Shown: positions 1-5,950, counted from the first letter of the stretch. The stretch: DNA of 6,132 bases from Xanthobacteraceae bacterium (GCA_030037185.1 JASHRR010000634.1:1-6132), one strand, 5' to 3'. Program-made: numbers and translations. The notes: generated by a model not told the origin, from the letters alone.

Positions 1-862
1 AGGTGAGCCATTGGGAGAGCTTGTGGAGTGGCGCCAGTCCCTCGGTCGCGTCGCCCGTTTTGACGGCCGGGTGACGCCAACAGTCCCCGAGGGGGACGCC
101 GCCGAGGAGGAGCCGCCCAGGCCAGATCGATCCGAGATGCTTTAGCACCTCCGTCAGAATGGTGGTGGCGCGAACTCGTCCGCTGGTTGCAAAACCTGCG
201 AGGTGATCGAACAGGCCGCCAGGGCGGGGGTGATCGTTCCGCGCAAACACCGATGGCGCATCCGACACGACGCGGCCGAGGCGGCGCAGCAGGCCTACTC
301 GCCCCTCGATCCCGAGGAGTGGATTGGCGGGGCCAGCCTGAAAGCCATGGCCAAGCGCGGCCGGGTCAAGTTCCTCAAGCTTCATCGCATCGGCGCGCAG
401 GCGGTCGTTCGATTTGGCGGAAAACAGCCCGCCGCGGAACATATCAAGGCTCGCGAGCGCGAGGCCCTCCGAGCGTCCGAGATGGCGGCCGGTCACGCTG
501 TCGCGATAGCGCCACGTCGCACCGGCGCCAGCATCGAGCAGCACGCTGATGATGGCAAGATCGAATTCCGCCCGCGCCCTCGCCAGCCTCGAAGGCCAAC
601 GCTCTCCTGCGGCAATTGGCGTCCACCGATCGTCGCCGTCGATCGCAAAATGGCGCCAGCGCGAATGGAAGGGAATTTCCAGCTGCGGATACGCCGTGCG
701 GGTGATCGCGACCGTGAGATCGGCAGCCTGTTCGAGGCGGTGCACATCAACGCGAAAGTATTCGAGCCGGTCAGCGAGGCCGGCGTTAAGGATCAGGTGC
801 GCGCGCTCGCGCACCGCCGCCGCGGTCAACAGGGAAAGCGCCGCAAGCGTGTCGGGAGGCAC
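1..862 (-). CDS. URC4/urg3 family protein (DUF1688), uracil catabolism, 3' end outside window
   Basis: I translated this frame by hand; it is open for 287 codons and runs off the left edge. It matches my memory of the DUF1688 (URC4/Urg3) family: AAAVRERAH near residues 14-22, FRVD 36-39, IPFHSRWRHF 63-72, EFDLAIISVLLDAGAG 99-114, WRYRD 117-121, RSEGLALASLDMF 130-142, NPLLGIEGR 180-188, RPGGLFDHL 213-221, IWPGRLLLGGVPLGDCWRHP 246-265 and HKLSQWLT 280-287. The family is about 400 residues, so roughly the last third is missing. The start is GTG at 860-862; the frame has a stop at 905-907 and no ATG or TTG between, leaving only GTG, or ATT as a rare alternative. I see no strong ribosome binding site. 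It begins 7 nt after the stop of the URC1-type gene, so the two are almost certainly co-transcribed and probably translationally coupled. URC4 is required for the URC pyrimidine-degradation pathway in Lachancea kluyveri, but its reaction is not firmly established. The family call is secure; the role here is inferred from the family and its neighbour. Confidence 0.9.
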   Translation of the reverse strand, partial: MPPDTLAALSLLTAAAVRERAHLILNAGLADRLEYFRVDVHRLEQAADLTVAITRTAYPQLEIPFHSRWRHFAIDGDDRWTPIAAGERWPSRLARARAEFDLAIISVLLDAGAGATWRYRDSVTGRHLGRSEGLALASLDMFRGGLFSAKSNDRLRADAMKLEELDPAALGHGFQAGPANPLLGIEGRVGLLRRLGRVVSDAPSVFARNDHPRPGGLFDHLAGFATSGRVRATTILTEVLKHLGSIWPGRLLLGGVPLGDCWRHPAVKTGDATEGLAPLHKLSQWLT

Positions 863-869
863 CGCCGGA

Positions 870-2117
870 TCAATAGTTCTCGAGCGGCCGGCCGACCGGG
901 TCGGTCAAGTCCGGCGGCGGTTCCGGCGAGTAATAGCCGGCCGCACGCTTGGCACTGATCTCGACATGCGCGTCGGGCGGCACGAGCTCACGGGGGATCG
1001 GAACCCGTTCCACGATCTCGATGCCCTGGGAGGACAGGGCATTGTACTTCAGGTCGCTCATCGAAACGAAGCGGTCGAGCCGCCGCAGGCCAAGCCAATG
1101 GATCGCATCGGGCATCAGCTGCTGGAACCGGGCGTCCTGCACCCCGGCCACGCATTCAGTACGTTCGAAATAGGTTGAGGCTTGATCGCCGCCCTCCTGA
1201 CGCTTGCGCGCGTTATAGACCAGAAACTTGGTGACCTCGCCAAGCGCGCGGCCCTCTTTGCGATTGTAGACGATGACGCCCAGCCCGCCGGCCTGGGCGG
1301 AACGGGCGCATTCCTCGATGCCGTGGATCAGGTAGGGGCGGCAAGTGCAGATGTCGGAGCCGAATACATCAGAACCGTTGCATTCATCGTGCACGCGGCA
1401 GGTGATCTTGGTGCGGGGGTTGGCAAGTTTCTCGATGTCGCCGAACAGGTAGACGGTGGTGCCGCCGATCGGCGGCAGGAACACGCGCATGTCGGGACGC
1501 GTCACCAGCTCCGGGAACATGCCCGCGGTCTGCTCGAACAAAGCTCGGCGGAGCGTGGTCTCGGTGGTACCGAAGCGCTCCGCGATACCTGGCAAATACC
1601 AGACCGGATCGATGGCGACCTTCACCACCGAGAGGCTGCCGCCCTCGTTGATGTGCATTCCATCAGCCTTCAACCGGCCGGCCCGGATCGCGTCCCGTAT
1701 TTCGGCGAGATCGAGTCGTGCGCGGGTGATCGCAACGGTGGGCCGGATATCCTCTCCGTCGGCGATTTGCCCCTTGAATGCAGAAGCGACGAGATGCCCC
1801 CAGGGATCGAGTGATGCAATGCGCCCCGGCTCCGACCATTGCGGAAACGGACCGATCGTGGCGGCCGGATAGGTGTTCGTCAGATCGGGGCGGCGGATCG
1901 GATCGAGCACGCCCGCCGAGACCGCCAGGGCGCGATAGAGCGCATAGGAGCCGCCATGGCTGCCGATGACATTGCGGTGCTGTGGCCGGGACACCGTAGC
2001 GATGATGGGCCCGCGCGCATGGGGGTCAGGCGCGCCCCAGCGGATCGGGAAACGCGACTTTCCGCCGGGCTCCGGATGCGACGTGAGCCGAATGTGATCG
2101 GTTCGATTAGAGTTCAT
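870..2117 (-). CDS. URC1-type GTP cyclohydrolase II homologue (uracil catabolism)
   Basis: This 415-residue protein is a RibA (GTP cyclohydrolase II) homologue with an N-terminal region of about 200 residues that RibA lacks; this length and architecture fit the URC1/Urg1 family of uracil catabolism. The cyclohydrolase fold covers about residues 205-380. RVHDEC 241-246 aligns with RVHSEC of E. coli RibA, and the zinc ligands keep their spacing: C246, ten residues, C257-T-C259. RKEGR (286-290), Y301 (aligned with E. coli Y105) and D328-A-R330 (aligned with D126 and R128) are kept. The RibA motifs RCDCG and TNNPKK are changed to ICTCR and SMSDLK, so the substrate is probably not GTP. I chose the ATG at 2117, just before NRTDHIRLTSHP; an in-frame ATG at 2144 is possible. 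The frame stays open up to 2381, but that extension is unlike the family and runs into the obgE end. Neither ATG has a convincing ribosome binding site. The DUF1688 gene follows after 7 nt. An ordinary riboflavin-pathway RibA is less likely. Confidence 0.9.
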   Translation of the reverse strand: MNSNRTDHIRLTSHPEPGGKSRFPIRWGAPDPHARGPIIATVSRPQHRNVIGSHGGSYALYRALAVSAGVLDPIRRPDLTNTYPAATIGPFPQWSEPGRIASLDPWGHLVASAFKGQIADGEDIRPTVAITRARLDLAEIRDAIRAGRLKADGMHINEGGSLSVVKVAIDPVWYLPGIAERFGTTETTLRRALFEQTAGMFPELVTRPDMRVFLPPIGGTTVYLFGDIEKLANPRTKITCRVHDECNGSDVFGSDICTCRPYLIHGIEECARSAQAGGLGVIVYNRKEGRALGEVTKFLVYNARKRQEGGDQASTYFERTECVAGVQDARFQQLMPDAIHWLGLRRLDRFVSMSDLKYNALSSQGIEIVERVPIPRELVPPDAHVEISAKRAAGYYSPEPPPDLTDPVGRPLENY

Positions 2118-2242
2118 AGCGGCCCCGCCATCGAAAAACGCCATAGTGCCCGCCCGCAGGCAGGCCGGTTCGTGTGCGTGGTTCGCGAAAGAGCAGTGCC
2201 GGATCGGCCTAAACGAGGTGTTTAATACCGCGCCACCCTCAA

Positions 2243-2271
2243 AATATAGCGAACCGCCTCCGGTATCGCCA
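2243..2271 (-). promoter_or_regulatory. possible weak promoter for the URC1-URC4 pair
   Basis: In the 178-bp gap between obgE and the URC1-type gene, the minus strand reads TATATT at 2248-2243 and TGGCGA at 2271-2266, 17 nt apart. The -10 match is good for such GC-rich DNA, but the -35 match is only 3 of 6. The gap is long enough for the pair to have its own promoter. I found no convincing operator palindrome nearby. This is a tentative call; read-through from obgE is an equal possibility. Confidence 0.25.
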
Positions 2272-2295
2272 CAGGTCACAGGAAAAATACTTGCC

Positions 2296-3360
2296 TCACC
2301 CACCCGTTGGGGAGGGGTGGGAAGGGGCGACCGGGTGGGTTCCCGACTCCCGAGACACTTGCTCGACCTCCGTTGCGGCATCGATCACATTACGGAGCGC
2401 ACGCAATGCTTGCGGCACGCCTTGCCGCGTGACGGCTGACATCACCAGCGGCGCCGTCTTGGCGGCGCGTTTGAGCCGGGTGATCTGCTCCTCCAGTCGC
2501 TGCGGTGTCAGGGCGTCGGCTTTGTTGAGGGCGACGACCTCGCGTCTGTCGGCTAGCCCGTGGCCATAGGCCAGCAGTTCGTTGCGCACGATTTTGTAGG
2601 CCTTGCCAGCATGCTCGCAGGTGCCGTCAACGAGATGCAGGAGCACGCGGCAGCGCTCCACATGACCAAGAAAGCGATCGCCGAGCCCGGCACCCTCGTG
2701 CGCCCCTTCGATCAGACCCGGGATGTCTGCCAGCACAAATTCGTGGCCGTCAACCGCGACTACGCCGAGCTGCGGATGCAATGTTGTGAAGGGATAATCG
2801 GCGATCTTCGGCTTGGCGGCGCTCACGCTCGCCAGCAACGTGGACTTTCCGGCGTTGGGCAGACCGACGAGCCCCGCGTCTGCGATCAGCTTGAGGCGCA
2901 GCCAGACGGTGCGCTCTTCGCCCGCAAGACCCGGATTGGCGCGGCGCGGTGCGCGGTTGGTCGATGATTTGAAGTGGGCATTGCCAAAACCCCCATTGCC
3001 GCCCCTGGCCAGCATGGCGCGATCGCCGACCGCGGTGAGATCGGCGAGCAGCGTTTCATTGTCTTCGTCGAAAATCTGGGTGCCTTTTGGCACCTTGAGA
3101 ACGACGTCGGCCCCGTTTGCACCGGACCGGTTCTTGCCCATACCATGGCCGCCGGTCTTGGCCTTGAAATGCTGCTGGTAGCGATAATCGATCAAGGTGT
3201 TGAGCCCATCGACGCATTCGGCGATCACATCGCCGCCGCGGCCACCATCGCCGCCGTCAGGACCGCCAAACTCGATAAACTTTTCGCGCCGAAACGACAC
3301 GCAGCCCGCACCGCCGTTGCCCGAGCGGATGTAGACCTTGGCCTGGTCGAGGAATTTCAT
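2296..3360 (-). CDS. obgE: Obg family GTPase ObgE/CgtA, 50S ribosome assembly
   Basis: A 354-residue Obg GTPase, an essential factor that binds the 50S subunit late in assembly and links it to growth and stress signalling. Residues 1-158 form the glycine-rich Obg fold, starting [20 protein letters not shown] and including [14 protein letters not shown] (31-44). The GTPase domain follows: P-loop GLPNAGKST 166-174, the switch motif DYPFTTLHP 188-196, DIPGL 212-216, NKAD 279-282 and SAV 308-310. The long C-terminal OCT domain of Firmicutes Obg is absent, as is usual in alphaproteobacteria. The ATG at 3358-3360 begins at the conserved N-terminus and has GGAG about 7 nt upstream. It overlaps the stop of the acetyltransferase gene in an ATGA arrangement, which indicates translational coupling. 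The final residues are encoded by a G-rich inverted repeat and look like an acquired tail. In many relatives proB and proA follow obgE; here the URC1-URC4 pair does. Confidence 0.98.
   Translation of the reverse strand: MKFLDQAKVYIRSGNGGAGCVSFRREKFIEFGGPDGGDGGRGGDVIAECVDGLNTLIDYRYQQHFKAKTGGHGMGKNRSGANGADVVLKVPKGTQIFDEDNETLLADLTAVGDRAMLARGGNGGFGNAHFKSSTNRAPRRANPGLAGEERTVWLRLKLIADAGLVGLPNAGKSTLLASVSAAKPKIADYPFTTLHPQLGVVAVDGHEFVLADIPGLIEGAHEGAGLGDRFLGHVERCRVLLHLVDGTCEHAGKAYKIVRNELLAYGHGLADRREVVALNKADALTPQRLEEQITRLKRAAKTAPLVMSAVTRQGVPQALRALRNVIDAATEVEQVSRESGTHPVAPSHPSPTGG
2298..2340. repeat. G-rich inverted repeat at the 3' end of obgE
   Basis: Perfect 9-nt arms, ACCCACCCG at 2298-2306 and CGGGTGGGT at 2332-2340, flank a 25-nt spacer made largely of G runs. 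The obgE stop codon (2296-2298) overlaps the left arm, so the last residues of ObgE (about [13 protein letters not shown]) are encoded by the repeat. Similar short G/C-run palindromes are scattered between genes in many Hyphomicrobiales genomes, and this may be one of them (inference). It could act as an RNA-stabilising or terminator-like hairpin, although no T-run follows on the minus strand. Confidence 0.5.
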
Positions 3361-3887
3361 GGGCGCTCCAGCCGAAACCGGTCAACCGGCACCGACGAGC
3401 TGATGGCGCGGATGCGGCATAGACCGACGCCGGTCCATTCGAAACCGCATTTCTCCAGCACACGGCGCGACGCCGGATTGCTGATACGCGCACTCGCGGT
3501 GAGGACCATGTGACCGAGGTCGCCGAACGCGTGATCGATCACCCCACGCGCGGCTTCCGTCGCATAGCCGCAGCCCCAGAACGGGAGGCCGATCCAATAA
3601 CCGAGTTGCGCGCCCTCAAGGCCGCAGGCGCCGATCACCTCTCCGCCGATCGTAATCACGAAGGCGCCAGATTGTAAAATCGCGGCGCTGATCCATTGCT
3701 TGGCGTCGTCGAGCCGATAGGGATGCGGAATGCCGGCGGTATTCTCGGCGATTCGGCGCTCGTTGGCGAGCACTGCCACTTGCTTCGCGTCGTCAAGGCG
3801 CGGCGCACGCAACACCAGCCGCCTGGTTTCAAGGACCGTGACCGCTCCCGCGTGGACGTCGTTTGCAATGCGATCAAGCAACGTCAT
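3357..3887 (-). CDS. GNAT family N-acetyltransferase, RimJ/RimL type
   Basis: A 176-residue single-domain GNAT protein of the RimJ/RimL (Acetyltransf_3) group. Features in order: [15 protein letters not shown] at 20-34, the typical opening strand of this group; the central strands [15 protein letters not shown] (76-90) and [18 protein letters not shown] (95-112), whose WGCGYA is the acetyl-CoA pyrophosphate-binding loop; and [13 protein letters not shown] (137-149), the conserved late motif. The family moves an acetyl group from acetyl-CoA to a protein N-terminus, antibiotic or small metabolite; the substrate cannot be read from sequence. The ATG at 3885-3887 has AAGGA about 6 nt upstream, and the gene ends inside the obgE start codon with a 4-bp overlap. 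Lying between the ribosomal-protein genes and obgE, a position I recall as conserved in related Hyphomicrobiales, it might modify a ribosomal protein or assembly factor, but that is inference. Confidence 0.93.
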   Translation of the reverse strand: MTLLDRIANDVHAGAVTVLETRRLVLRAPRLDDAKQVAVLANERRIAENTAGIPHPYRLDDAKQWISAAILQSGAFVITIGGEVIGACGLEGAQLGYWIGLPFWGCGYATEAARGVIDHAFGDLGHMVLTASARISNPASRRVLEKCGFEWTGVGLCRIRAISSSVPVDRFRLERP

Positions 3888-3913
3888 GGTGGGTTCCTTA
3901 TGCCTCGAAAAGC

Positions 3914-3948
3914 AAGTGGGGGAGCCGGCTCGCCGTCTCCCCCCACTT
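3914..3948 (-). terminator. terminator-like hairpin between rpmA and the acetyltransferase gene
   Basis: Arms AAGTGGGGGAG (3914-3924) and CTCCCCCCACTT (3937-3948) pair along their length with one bulged C, around a 12-nt loop that contains the palindrome GAGCCGGCTC on its 5' side. On the minus strand the stem is followed by GCTTTT, a short T-run. It lies about 60 nt after the rpmA stop and 27 nt before the acetyltransferase start. It probably terminates or attenuates transcripts from rplU-rpmA, so the GNAT-obgE pair may depend on read-through or on its own promoter, which I could not locate. Confidence 0.55.
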
Positions 3949-4010
3949 CGAAACCTTCAAGGTTCCACCGGTTCGACTGGCGTGCCGGCGGACCTCGGTA
4001 TGACCGCCGG

Positions 4011-4280
4011 TTATTCGGCCGCGGACGCCATCGGTTCGACCGAGACGTAGGTGCGGCCCCTCGCTTTGGTACGGTACGTCACGCGACCGTCAATCAATGC
4101 AAACAACGTGTAATCCCGGCCCAAGCCGACGTTTTCGCCGGGATGCCATTTGGTCCCATGCTGTCGCACGATGATGTTGCCGGCTCGACACGGCTCGCCG
4201 CCGAACAGCTTGACGCCGAGGCGCTGGCCAGGAGAATCGCGGCCGTTGCGCGAGGAGCCGCCTGCTTTCTTGTGGGCCAT
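4011..4280 (-). CDS. rpmA: 50S ribosomal protein L27 (bL27)
   Basis: An 89-residue bL27, of usual length. Its N-terminus [20 protein letters not shown] is the family hallmark; this tail reaches toward the peptidyl transferase centre and contacts tRNA. Further conserved blocks are [20 protein letters not shown] (21-40), [21 protein letters not shown] (41-61) and [19 protein letters not shown] (65-83). The start at 4278-4280 is set by the conserved MAHKK and by AAGGAAGG about 6 nt upstream; an in-frame ATG at 4301 would add seven unconserved residues and lacks support. It has no cleavable N-terminal extension of the kind known in Firmicutes. It follows rplU by 136 bp and is presumably co-transcribed with it. 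Confidence 0.98.
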   Translation of the reverse strand: MAHKKAGGSSRNGRDSPGQRLGVKLFGGEPCRAGNIIVRQHGTKWHPGENVGLGRDYTLFALIDGRVTYRTKARGRTYVSVEPMASAAE

Positions 4281-4306
4281 GGTGACCTTCCTTGTTGACA
4301 CGTGCG

Positions 4307-4330
4307 GGGCGAGTTCACTCCAACTCGCCC
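4307..4330. repeat. perfect 9-bp hairpin upstream of rpmA
   Basis: GGGCGAGTT (4307-4315) and AACTCGCCC (4322-4330) are exact inverted repeats around a 6-nt loop. In the minus-strand transcript the hairpin ends 26 nt before the rpmA start codon, just upstream of its ribosome binding site. No T-run follows, so it is not a standard terminator; an RNA-processing or stability element between L21 and L27 is a reasonable guess. Confidence 0.55.
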
Positions 4331-4342
4331 TCTCGCTTGCCT

Positions 4343-4381
4343 CTCCCGACCCTCCGACGCTGGCGGGGCCAGGATTGGGAG
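4343..4381. repeat. second imperfect hairpin in the rplU-rpmA spacer
   Basis: The inner arms CTGGC (4360-4364) and GCCAG (4368-4372) pair perfectly around GGG. The outer segments CTCCC (4343-4347) and GGGAG (4377-4381) can also pair, with weaker complementarity between. Together with the 9-bp hairpin nearby, about half of this spacer can fold. No function can be assigned. Confidence 0.35.
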
Positions 4382-4416
4382 CGACCCCTCTATCTACTCA
4401 TCCACCTTCGCGAATA

Positions 4417-4818
4417 TCAAGTCGACGTCTCCGTCGCGCTTGCTTCTGCTGGGGGCGCGGCGGCCTGCCGCTGCTGGCGGGGCGGCGGCGTTAATGACGG
4501 CTTCCTGCCCTCGGTCAGGATCTCGGTAATCCGCACGAGGGAAAATTGCTGGCGATGCCCGCGCTTGCGCCGCGAATTCTTGCGACGGCGCTTTTTGAAG
4601 GCGATGACCTTCGGGCCGCGCAAATGCTCGAGCACCTCGGCGCCGACTGTCGCACCCGCAACGGTAGGAGTGCCGAGCAGCGGCGACTCGCCGCCAACCA
4701 CCAGGACTTCACCGAATTCGACAACCGTGCCGGGCGCGGCGTCGAGCCGGTCGACCCGGAGCACGTCCTCAGCAGCAACGCGATACTGCTTGCCGCCCGT
4801 TTTGATGACCGCGAACAT
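4417..4818 (-). CDS. rplU: 50S ribosomal protein L21 (bL21)
   Basis: A 133-residue bL21. The body (1-103) carries the family features: MFAVIKTGGKQYRV at the N-terminus, VVEFGEVLVVGG (32-43), GATVGAEVLEH (55-65), the basic 23S rRNA-binding stretch VIAFKKRRRKNSRRKRGHRQ (71-90) and SLVRITEI (93-100). The typical protein is about 103 residues; the remaining 30 form a low-complexity tail rich in Pro, Gln, Ala and Thr, of the kind seen in some alphaproteobacterial L21 proteins. The ATG at 4816-4818 is the only start that fits the conserved N-terminus, with AAGGG about 9 nt upstream. It is the first gene after a strong promoter about 180 nt upstream and leads the rplU-rpmA unit. bL21 binds 23S rRNA during early 50S assembly. 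Confidence 0.98.
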   Translation of the reverse strand: MFAVIKTGGKQYRVAAEDVLRVDRLDAAPGTVVEFGEVLVVGGESPLLGTPTVAGATVGAEVLEHLRGPKVIAFKKRRRKNSRRKRGHRQQFSLVRITEILTEGRKPSLTPPPRQQRQAAAPPAEASATETST

Positions 4819-5193
4819 CGTTTTGGCCCTTGTGTTCGTGCGCGATACTCAGGCCGAAGGCCCGGACCGGCTTCTTGCGATCTGATATGAGTGTTGTTGC
4901 GGGATTGAGCCCTCCCCACATGCCGGTAGGATAGGGATAAGGTCGCGCCACAACCAAAACACGCCGGCCACCAAATGCGCCCGCGCGATCGGGTTGCTTA
5001 TGGCGGTTCGAGGCTGTCGTGTCAACCATGCCGGCTTGCAAGGAACGGCGGGGGAGGTTTGGAGCGGCGCCCGCGGCTTCCCACCGCTGCCTCGCGGGCG
5101 ACCCTTGCCCTTGCGCGCAAAGCAGCGTTTGCCAAATCCGTCGGCTGCCCGCATGCGCCAGCCTGGGCTTCACGGTTTTGACCGCCCGGCCGA
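4819..5193. other. gene-free stretch before rplU: promoter and long leader
   Basis: No reading frame here has recognisable similarity, and I see no tRNA or other known RNA. The half nearest rplU is its leader: from the promoter at 4997-5025, transcription would start near 4990 and give about 170 nt before the start codon. One small hairpin, GGGCC-TTC-GGCCT on the minus strand (4863-4851), lies about 30 nt before the start. The other half (about 5026-5193) follows the phosphatase gene; I found no T-tailed terminator in it, only short GC-rich self-complementary patches. Confidence 0.6.
4997..5025 (-). promoter_or_regulatory. sigma-70-type promoter for rplU-rpmA
   Basis: The minus strand reads TTGACA at 5025-5020, a perfect -35 consensus, then a 17-nt spacer, then CATAAG at 5002-4997, matching the -10 consensus at four of six positions. 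Motifs and spacing are those of a strong housekeeping promoter, as expected for ribosomal protein genes, and it points toward rplU. The start site predicted from spacing is near 4990. Confidence 0.8.
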
Positions 5194-5727
5194 CTAGGGT
5201 GGCGGACAAGACCGGCTCAGCATCTGCCCGACAAAATGCCCAAGGCTGCCGGCCGGAACGATTGCGGAAGCAATACCGGCCGCCCTTCCGGCTGCCGCAT
5301 CGCTTTCCTTGTCGCCGATCATGATGCTGGCTTCCCGAATGACCGGCCACACGCTCATCAAATCCAGCAACATGCCGGGCGCCGGCTTGCGGCAGGAGCA
5401 CGTGGCGCGATAGGCCGCGACGCTCCCCTGCGGGTGATGCGGGCAGTAGCGTATATCGTCGATATGTGCGCCCGCCGCCCGCAATTCCTCGCTCATCCAG
5501 CGGTGCAGATCGTGGATCGCCGCCTCGCCGTAAATGCCGTGGGCTACGCCCGACTGGTTGGTCACGATGAAGACGTAGTGACCGCTGTCGTTGAGCCGGC
5601 GGATTGCGTTCACGGCGCCCGGGAACCAGCGGAAATCGGCGATGCGGTGCAGATAGCCGATATCGTGATTGAGCGTGCCGTCGCGATCAAGAAATACCGC
5701 CGGACGCCTTGTCAGCCGCGAGCCCAA
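5194..5727 (-). CDS. gmhB: HAD-type heptose/histidinol bisphosphate phosphatase, GmhB-like
   Basis: A haloacid dehalogenase phosphatase of the GmhB/HisB-N group. From the chosen start it has 177 residues, the usual GmhB length. Motif I VFLDRDGTLN gives the nucleophile D14 and acid/base D16; motif II is IVTNQSG (about 54-60); the zinc loop has C95-P-H97 and C110-S-C112; K114 in CRKPAPGM and GDKESD (138-143) complete the site. GmhB removes the 7-phosphate from D-glycero-D-manno-heptose 1,7-bisphosphate in the cytoplasm, supplying ADP-heptose for the lipopolysaccharide core; a histidinol-phosphate phosphatase or other sugar bisphosphatase cannot be excluded. The frame is open to an ATG at 5904, but those 59 extra codons include many A/T-ending ones, have no GmhB similarity and lie largely in a palindromic repeat. 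I therefore prefer TTG at 5725-5727, although its ribosome binding site is poor. No other heptose genes are in view. Confidence 0.85.
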   Translation of the reverse strand: MGSRLTRRPAVFLDRDGTLNHDIGYLHRIADFRWFPGAVNAIRRLNDSGHYVFIVTNQSGVAHGIYGEAAIHDLHRWMSEELRAAGAHIDDIRYCPHHPQGSVAAYRATCSCRKPAPGMLLDLMSVWPVIREASIMIGDKESDAAAGRAAGIASAIVPAGSLGHFVGQMLSRSCPPP

Positions 5728-5756
5728 GGCGTTTTCGGCGGCGGGCGAATCGGAGC

Positions 5757-5907
5757 AAGATGCAGGATCGCATCGATTGCCTGGATGCCCAACAGCCCCG
5801 ACCACAACGGCTGTCAAGCGCGTTTCGTGCTGCGCAGCGGGGTTGCCTCCTGACAGTTGCAGCCCAAGCTGCTTGCCCGCTAAAGGATCAATGCGGTCCT
5901 GCATCTT
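5757..5907. repeat. 151-bp imperfect palindrome with 21-nt terminal inverted repeats
   Basis: The plus strand from 5757 and the minus strand from 5907 both begin AAGATGCAGGA-Y-CGCAT-Y-GAT: 21 nt with 19 identities, both differences being C/T. Complementarity continues inward in register: CAGC (5793-5796) against GCTG (5868-5871), CTGTCA (5811-5816) against TGACAG (5851-5856), and the self-complementary GCTGCGCAGC at the centre (5829-5838). All these pairs centre on 5832-5833.5, so the segment looks like two diverged inverted copies of a unit of about 75 bp. No target-site duplication is visible at the edges. It lies between the transporter gene and the phosphatase domain and could be a small non-autonomous element or a long RNA hairpin. 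Confidence 0.65.
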
Positions 5908-5925
5908 CCCGAGATGATCAACCTA

Positions 5926-5943
5926 AAAGCGAAATAACGCTTT
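5926..5943 (-). terminator. weak terminator-like hairpin after the ABC transporter gene
   Basis: On the minus strand AAAGCG (5943-5938), a 6-nt loop, and CGCTTT (5931-5926) form a 6-bp stem continuing into TTAGG, 7 nt after the transporter stop codon. The stem is short and half A-T, so it is a weak terminator at best. Confidence 0.35.
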
Positions 5944-5950
5944 GCCCGGC

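Noticed and set aside
203..958. Long plus-strand open frame opposite the DUF1688 gene
   Set aside because: It is the antisense of a clearly recognisable conserved protein; its Arg/Ala-rich translation has no domain and only reflects high GC.
1182..1814. Plus-strand open frame opposite the URC1-type gene
   Set aside because: It mirrors the zinc-site and catalytic region on the other strand; the minus-strand protein has family motifs and this frame has none.
2118..2381. N-terminal extension of the URC1-type frame up to an ATG at 2381
   Set aside because: It overlaps the 3' end of obgE, passes through the G-rich repeat and resembles nothing in the family; the conserved protein begins near 2117.
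2974..3513. Plus-strand open frame opposite obgE and the acetyltransferase gene
   Set aside because: It crosses two well-supported minus-strand genes and shows no recognisable domain.
4281..4301. Seven-residue N-terminal extension of L27
   Set aside because: The conserved bL27 N-terminus begins at MAHKKAGG and the good ribosome binding site precedes that ATG, not the upstream one.
5026..5193. Possible tRNA or small RNA gene upstream of the rplU promoter
   Set aside because: I found no cloverleaf, no T-loop motif and no T-tailed hairpin, only short GC-rich complementary patches.
4769..5401. Minus-strand open frame spanning the end of the phosphatase gene, the gap and the rplU start
   Set aside because: It overlaps two real genes in another frame and reads straight through the rplU promoter; there are no domain features.
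5236..5853. Plus-strand open frame opposite the phosphatase gene
   Set aside because: It is complementary to the HAD motifs on the minus strand and has no similarity of its own.
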